Part shown: positions 5,749 through 9,484 of the stretch, piece by piece
Position numbering within the stretch: position 1 is the stretch's first letter
Layout of the letters: each line of letters opens with the position of its first letter
Origin: Proteiniphilum sp.
GTDB lineage: Bacteria; Bacteroidota; Bacteroidia; Bacteroidales; Dysgonomonadaceae
Direction: 5' to 3'
Assembly: GCA_031255275.1 (NCBI GenBank)
Contig: JAIRSV010000166.1
Span: 1-9,484, forward strand
Length of the DNA: 9,484 bases
Program-made: the position numbers and the translations under genes
The notes under the pieces: generated by a model
The model's input: the letters and a program-made list of their open reading frames with translations, nothing else
Told to the model about the DNA's origin: nothing
The model's database searches: none

Positions 5749-6417
5749 TTACCTGAGATCTATTATTTCAGCGTCGGGGTAATCGTTTTTGTCGAATCTG
5801 AACATTGCGTCGTCAAACTGATGATTGGTATTGTAGCCGGAGATGTCGATAACGTTCTTCATTCCGTCGGTCATGTAGAGGATTATCCGTATGATGTTGC
5901 CGTTCTCTCTGTCGATGGCGGCGGTGATGGATTTGATGTCTCTGTTCCGGTTCACGGGCGTCATGTCGATCAGGTGTACGCTTCTTCCGTTGACTGTCCC
6001 GGTGGTGGGTGTTTTCAGCACGTATCCGTTTCTGTAGCCGCTCAGAAGTGCCTGTGGACTTATATCGGATATTTCGCTGGCTGTGGGGGCGCTGATGTTT
6101 ACTTCGTTTGCTTCTTTTATCAGTACCCACTGGGTTTTTCCGTCGAACCATATATCCAGTTCTTCTGTCTCGAGTTTGAATTTGTCGCCTTTCATGCAGG
6201 CTTTTCCTGACTGTTGTGCGCTGGATGTTCCGTCGCTGTCGGTTATGTCTGACCGGAATGTCAGTTTGACGCCGCCGGAGGCTTCGAACGTGGAGTATGC
6301 TTTGTCCAGCAGGTTTTTTGCCTCGTCCCGGTTTTGCTGTGAAGAGAGGGGGCTCGACAGGAGGAGGAGGGATAACAGGGTTGCTATAAAGGGTTTCATC
6401 TGTTTCATTTGTTTCAT
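5749..6417 (-). CDS. lolA: LolA-like outer membrane lipoprotein carrier protein
   Basis: LolA carries lipoproteins across the periplasm from the inner-membrane LolCDE transporter to the outer membrane. This 222-residue protein has a signal sequence (MKPFIATLLSLLLLSSPLSSQQ, residues 7-28), then the alternating beta pattern of the LolA half-barrel: EAKNLLDKAYSTFEASGGVKL, KGDKFKLETEELDIWFDGKTQWVLI (77-100), NEVNISAPTASEISDISPQALL, IDRENGNIIRIILYMTDGMKNVIDISGY (168-195), and FRFDKNDYPDAEIIDLR at the end. The WFDGKTQWVLI stretch followed by NEVNISAPT is typical of Bacteroidota LolA proteins. Three in-frame ATGs (6417, 6408, 6399) arise from a 9-base triplication encoding MKQMKQMK; all keep the signal peptide, so the exact start is open. 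It begins 70 bases after ftsK ends, with no promoter box seen between, suggesting one transcript. Confidence 0.85.
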   Translation of the reverse strand: MKQMKQMKPFIATLLSLLLLSSPLSSQQNRDEAKNLLDKAYSTFEASGGVKLTFRSDITDSDGTSSAQQSGKACMKGDKFKLETEELDIWFDGKTQWVLIKEANEVNISAPTASEISDISPQALLSGYRNGYVLKTPTTGTVNGRSVHLIDMTPVNRNRDIKSITAAIDRENGNIIRIILYMTDGMKNVIDISGYNTNHQFDDAMFRFDKNDYPDAEIIDLR

Positions 6418-6487
6418 TTTATTTGTTTTTTGATTTGATGACTGGGACTGCGGAAGGGGGGCAGGGTTTATTTTCCGCTGACCGGAT

Positions 6488-9034
6488 TTATCGTATTGAG
6501 TCCAGCAGTTTTTCCAGTGAATATTCGTCGGCGATGAATACTTCCCGTGGTTTGCTGCCTTGTGTGGCACCTACTATTCCGGCGATTTCCAGTTGATCCA
6601 TCAGCCTGCCGGCGCGGTTGTAGCCGATGGAGAATTTCCGCTGGATGAGGGAGGTGGAGCCTTGCTGGTGTACGACGACGAGGCGGGCGGCTTCGTCGAA
6701 GAGGGGATCTCTGTCGTTCAGGTCGGCGGCGGCGGCGGGGGTGTCGGTTTCGGATATTACGTCGGGGAGTGCGAAGGCGGCTTCGTAGCCGCGTTGTTTC
6801 CCGATGTAGAGGGAGATTTCTTCTACTTCGGGGGTGTCTACAAAGGCGCACTGGATGCGGGTGAGTGCGCTTCCCTGCGAAAAGAGCATGTCGCCGCGTC
6901 CGATGAGCTGGTTTGCTCCGCTCATGTCGAGGATGGTGCGCGAGTCTATCTGGGAGGTGACTCTGAAGGCTATTCTGGCGGGGAAGTTGGCTTTGATGGT
7001 GCCGGTGATGATGTTGGTGGTGGGGCGTTGTGTGGCGATCACCATGTGTATGCCGATGGCGCGTGCTTTTTGTGCGATGCGGGCGATGGGCATTTCTATC
7101 TCTTTTCCGGCGGTCATGATCAGGTCGCCGAACTCGTCGATTACGACGACGATGTAGGGCATGTAGCGGTGGCCCTTTTCGGGGTTGAGGCGGCGTTTGA
7201 TAAACTTTTCGTTGTATTCTTTGACGGTGCGGACGTGTGCTCTCATCAGCAGTTCGTAGCGGTCGTCCATCTCTTTGGTGAGCGAGTTGAGTGTCTGGGT
7301 TACTTTGCTGACGTCGGTGATGATGGCTTTTTCTTCATCGGGGAGTTTGGCCAGATAGTGTTTTTCGACGGCGGAGTAGATGTTGAATTCTACCATTTTG
7401 GGGTCGACCAGTACCATTTTCATCTCTGAGGGGTGTTTTTTGTAGAGCAGGGAGGTGATGATGGCGTTCAGTCCTACCGATTTTCCCTGTCCTGTGGCGC
7501 CGGCGACCAGCAGGTGGGGCATTTTGGCCAGGTCGACGATAAAGACTTCGTTAGTAATGGTTTTTCCCAGTGCTACGGGCAGTTCGCAGTTACATTCCTG
7601 GAATTTCCGGGAGCTGATGACGGATTGCATGGAGACTGTCTGGGGGTCTTTGTTGGGGACTTCGATGCCGATGGTGCCTTTTCCGGGCATGGGGGCGATG
7701 ATACGGATGCCCAGCGCGGAGAGGCTGAGGGCTATGTCGTCTTCCAGGTTTCTGATTTTGGAGATTCGCACGCCGGCTTGCGGGACGATTTCGTAGAGGG
7801 TGATGGTGGGGCCTACGGTGGCTTTGATGGAGGTTATTTCGATGCCGTAGTTGCGCAGTGTGTGTATGATTTTTTCTTTGTTTTCGTTTTGTTCGTTCAT
7901 ATCTACCGCTCTGTCGCCGGTTGAGTATGTCTTCAGCAGGCTCATGGTGGGGAATCTGAAGGTTGAGAGGTCTCTGCGCGGGTCGTAATCTTCTTCCGGG
8001 GATGGTGCTGCGGGGGTTGTTTCTTCTTCTCTTTCTATCTCTTCCGGGGGGTATGGGTGGAGGAGGGGTTCGTCATCGTCCGGGATGATCACTTCGAAGT
8101 CGTCTCTTGCCGGATAGTGTTGTCTTGCGGAGGGGGAGTGAGGTTCGGAGGGTTCCGGCGCGAATCTCCTGTCTGTGTGGCTGTAGCCGGCGGTGAATGT
8201 TGCGCTTTCCTGCAGAGTGGTTTCATCCGCGTCATCCGCGTCATCATCGCTGTACGTATCGTTTTCATACGGCTTTTTGCCGGAGGTTTGAAGGAATGTG
8301 TTTTTCAGCCGGAGGAGGAGGCGTTTGAGAAGTCCGGCTCTTTTCTTCCTTTTCCTTCTTTTCGGTTTGTCGTCGTCGTCGCCGTCGTCCGCTTCGCGCT
8401 GCGCGGAGAGTGATGTGGCGCTGTTGATCAGGGTTTTCTGTATTCTGTATATGGAGCTTTTCCGGATGATGGCTGCTGCGATCGTGAGGAACAGGAGGGT
8501 GAGCAGCAGGATGCCTGGCCATCCTATGCTTTTCTCTAACATTCGCTCGATATGGAGGCCGTGTTCGCCTCCCCATTTGACGTGGCTGTGGGGAAAGAGC
8601 GGGTCGAGGAGGAAGGCGCTGGAGACGGAGCCGCCGATGAGGCCGAACGAGGTGATGAACAGGGCTTTGAGGAAGGGGTAGCTGGATACTTTCATGATGC
8701 GCAGCCCGATATGGATGAGGAGGATGGGGATGAGTATGGAGAAGAGGCCGAATCCTCCGTTCACGAGTCTTTCGGCGATGTAGGCTCCTCCTGCGCCGGT
8801 CCAGTTGTCTATTTCGGAGGCTCCGGAGCGGATTACTTCCAGGAAAGATTTGTTTAATACGTAGCTCTGGTCGGCCGCGCCGGTGAAGAAGAATGAGACT
8901 ATGGACAGCAGCGTGAATATGCCGCTGAAGGCGACTACGATTCCCCAGATGAACTGTACCTGTTCACTGCGCAGAAAGGTGTTGATACTGTTCTTTTGTT
9001 TGGTTTTTTGTCTTTTTCTTCTTCTTCCGGTCAT
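6488..9034 (-). CDS. ftsK: DNA translocase FtsK/SpoIIIE
   Basis: FtsK is a septal, membrane-anchored, hexameric ATPase that pumps chromosomal DNA during division and helps resolve chromosome dimers. In 848 residues it shows four membrane helices (about 28-50, 95-114, 121-143, 170-190), an acidic and Pro-rich cytosolic linker with a basic cluster KPKRRKRKKR (223-232), the alpha part (about 365-470), and the RecA-like motor. The motor has Walker A GATGQGKS (512-519), the VLVDPKMVEF strand (541-550), Walker B YIVVVIDEFGDL (627-638) and ATQRPTTNIITGTIKANFPARIAFRV (667-692). The C-terminal gamma winged helix (776-835: DPLFDEAARLVVVHQQGS, SIGYNRAGRLMDQLEIAGIV) recognises orienting DNA motifs. The ATG at 9034 gives the normal basic MTGRRRKRQK start. 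Extending to 9298 would translate a promoter and repeats. It is intact and leads the lolA-like gene. Confidence 0.97.
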   Translation of the reverse strand: MTGRRRKRQKTKQKNSINTFLRSEQVQFIWGIVVAFSGIFTLLSIVSFFFTGAADQSYVLNKSFLEVIRSGASEIDNWTGAGGAYIAERLVNGGFGLFSILIPILLIHIGLRIMKVSSYPFLKALFITSFGLIGGSVSSAFLLDPLFPHSHVKWGGEHGLHIERMLEKSIGWPGILLLTLLFLTIAAAIIRKSSIYRIQKTLINSATSLSAQREADDGDDDDKPKRRKRKKRAGLLKRLLLRLKNTFLQTSGKKPYENDTYSDDDADDADETTLQESATFTAGYSHTDRRFAPEPSEPHSPSARQHYPARDDFEVIIPDDDEPLLHPYPPEEIEREEETTPAAPSPEEDYDPRRDLSTFRFPTMSLLKTYSTGDRAVDMNEQNENKEKIIHTLRNYGIEITSIKATVGPTITLYEIVPQAGVRISKIRNLEDDIALSLSALGIRIIAPMPGKGTIGIEVPNKDPQTVSMQSVISSRKFQECNCELPVALGKTITNEVFIVDLAKMPHLLVAGATGQGKSVGLNAIITSLLYKKHPSEMKMVLVDPKMVEFNIYSAVEKHYLAKLPDEEKAIITDVSKVTQTLNSLTKEMDDRYELLMRAHVRTVKEYNEKFIKRRLNPEKGHRYMPYIVVVIDEFGDLIMTAGKEIEMPIARIAQKARAIGIHMVIATQRPTTNIITGTIKANFPARIAFRVTSQIDSRTILDMSGANQLIGRGDMLFSQGSALTRIQCAFVDTPEVEEISLYIGKQRGYEAAFALPDVISETDTPAAAADLNDRDPLFDEAARLVVVHQQGSTSLIQRKFSIGYNRAGRLMDQLEIAGIVGATQGSKPREVFIADEYSLEKLLDSIR

Positions 9035-9117
9035 ATAGCAGAACTGTTTCCTTGACTTTGAGTTTCTGTGATCAAAGGGTGTGATTGTTTCAAAATCGCT
9101 TGACGATAATGTGATTG

Positions 9118-9125
9118 CAAAGGTA
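9118..9125 (-). promoter_or_regulatory. Bacteroidetes-type -7 box for ftsK
   Basis: The minus strand reads TACCTTTG, a perfect TAnnTTTG, 83 bases upstream of the ftsK ATG. About 20 bases further upstream is a CTTTAAC stretch that could serve as a weak -33 region. This supports the start at 9034. Confidence 0.5.
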
Positions 9126-9160
9126 ATAAAAAGATGTTGGGTGTTAAAGTTTATTTCTTG

Positions 9161-9218
9161 TAAGAAGTTAAGAAGTGGAGAAGTGCGCCAAAAACAACCA
9201 GCTCGGGGAGCGCCCGAG
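9161..9218 (+). repeat. 8-bp array and hairpin element, copy 2
   Basis: Three 8-base units (TAAGAAGT, TAAGAAGT, GGAGAAGT, 9161-9184) run into GTGCGCC (9183-9189), then a hairpin. Bases 9195-9218 are identical to 158-181, but the right arm continues TGG where copy 1 has CTGG, so this stem has one bulged base. Bases 9169-9182 are the reverse complement of 188-201. The hairpin is thus in direct orientation, and the adjoining 14-mer inverted, relative to copy 1. GTGCGCC also resembles the GUGYG 5' end of group II introns; see findings. Confidence 0.65.
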
Positions 9219-9248
9219 TGGCAAGGGGCGGGAGCTTCATTAATGGAA

Positions 9249-9268
9249 AGTTGACAGTTGACAGTTGA
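9249..9268 (+). repeat. 7-bp tandem array before the reverse transcriptase
   Basis: AGTTGAC, AGTTGAC, AGTTGA: nearly three 7-base units ending two bases before the ATG at 9271. Its T-G-A content puts an in-frame stop at 9259-9261, which fixes the reverse transcriptase start at or just after this array. No Shine-Dalgarno sequence is present. Confidence 0.7.
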
Positions 9269-9270
9269 AA

Positions 9271-9484
9271 ATGATAGAAAAAGTGCTCCATCCTGCAAAT
9301 CTGATGCGCGCCTGCCAACAAGTAGTGCGCAACAAAGGAATTGCAGGCGTGGATGGTATGAAAGTGGATGAGTTGTACGGTTACCTGCAAGCCCATCGTG
9401 AAAGGATAAAAGAATCCCTTCTCGACAGTAGTTACCTGCCCCAAGCCATTTTGGGAGTAGAAATTCCGAAGTCTAACGGGAAGA
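9271..9484 (+). CDS. ltrA: Group II intron-type reverse transcriptase/maturase, 5' part only
   Basis: Only the first 71 residues are in the window; the frame is open to the last base. The start MIEKVLHPANLMRACQQVV is followed by RNKGIAGVDGMKVDELYGYL (the N-terminal NKGxxGVDGM motif of group II intron reverse transcriptases) and YLPQAILGVEIPKSNGK, the lead into RT block 1 (normally PKxNGKxRPLGIP). The catalytic YADD block, maturase and endonuclease regions lie beyond the edge, so activity and full type cannot be judged. An in-frame TGA at 9259-9261 limits the start to ATG 9271, or a TTG at 9265. It is divergent from ftsK. Only 236 bases separate the two starts, too few for ribozyme domains I-III. 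It could be a free-standing intron-like enzyme or part of a truncated intron. Confidence 0.85.
   Translation, partial: MIEKVLHPANLMRACQQVVRNKGIAGVDGMKVDELYGYLQAHRERIKESLLDSSYLPQAILGVEIPKSNGK

Noticed and set aside
6560..7924. Two long plus-strand open frames (289 and 163 codons) opposite ftsK
   Set aside because: They mirror the FtsK motor region, are Gly/Val/Asp-rich without motifs, and have no promoter or neighbour support.
9183..9270. Complete group II intron beginning at GTGCGCC
   Set aside because: Only 88 bases separate it from the reverse transcriptase ATG, too short for ribozyme domains I-III, and the same hairpin occurs at 158-187 without any reverse transcriptase.
9035..9298. 88-codon N-terminal extension of FtsK
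   Set aside because: It would translate the TACCTTTG promoter box, the hairpin and the tandem arrays. The ATG at 9034 gives the usual short basic N-terminus before the first membrane helix.

Overview
This window looks like a chromosomal segment of a member of the Bacteroidota, most likely order Bacteroidales. The evidence is the FtsA and FtsZ types, an FtsK followed by a LolA-like gene, weak or absent Shine-Dalgarno sequences, and several perfect TAnnTTTG boxes (the Bacteroidetes -7 promoter element) in front of minus-strand genes. Genus cannot be fixed from the sequence alone.

Layout. (1) 1-1648 holds no intact gene. It is a mosaic of hairpins, short-period tandem arrays, dispersed repeat fragments and a decayed minus-strand gene (199-976). 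The decayed gene appears to have encoded a surface lipoprotein: a promoter box at 994-1001, a (P)DPDP[N/S]L linker made by an eleven-unit 21-bp tandem repeat (626-867), then a PKD-like 'DWGDG' domain whose tryptophan codon is now TGA, cut off where a leucine-rich-repeat region would begin. (2) 1649-4883, plus strand: ftsA, ftsZ and a GatB/YqeY-family gene. (3) 4907-9034, minus strand: ftsK, a lolA-like gene and an exported protein of unknown function, converging tail-to-tail on yqeY. (4) 9035-9270: ftsK promoter plus another repeat mosaic that shares elements with the left end. (5) 9271-end, plus strand: the first 71 residues of a group II intron-type reverse transcriptase/maturase, cut by the window edge.

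How the genes work together. FtsZ polymerises into the division ring and FtsA ties it to the membrane. FtsK couples septum closure to chromosome clearance and dimer resolution. The LolA-like protein belongs to lipoprotein transport to the outer membrane. The core genes look ordinary and intact.

The unusual content is in the flanks. The left end has a decayed surface-protein gene and a repeat mosaic next to ftsA, where dcw-cluster genes such as ftsQ would usually lie. The right end has a reverse transcriptase with no room upstream for the 5' part of a group II ribozyme. No CRISPR array, tRNA, rRNA or complete mobile element was seen, and I found no convincing new multi-gene system.
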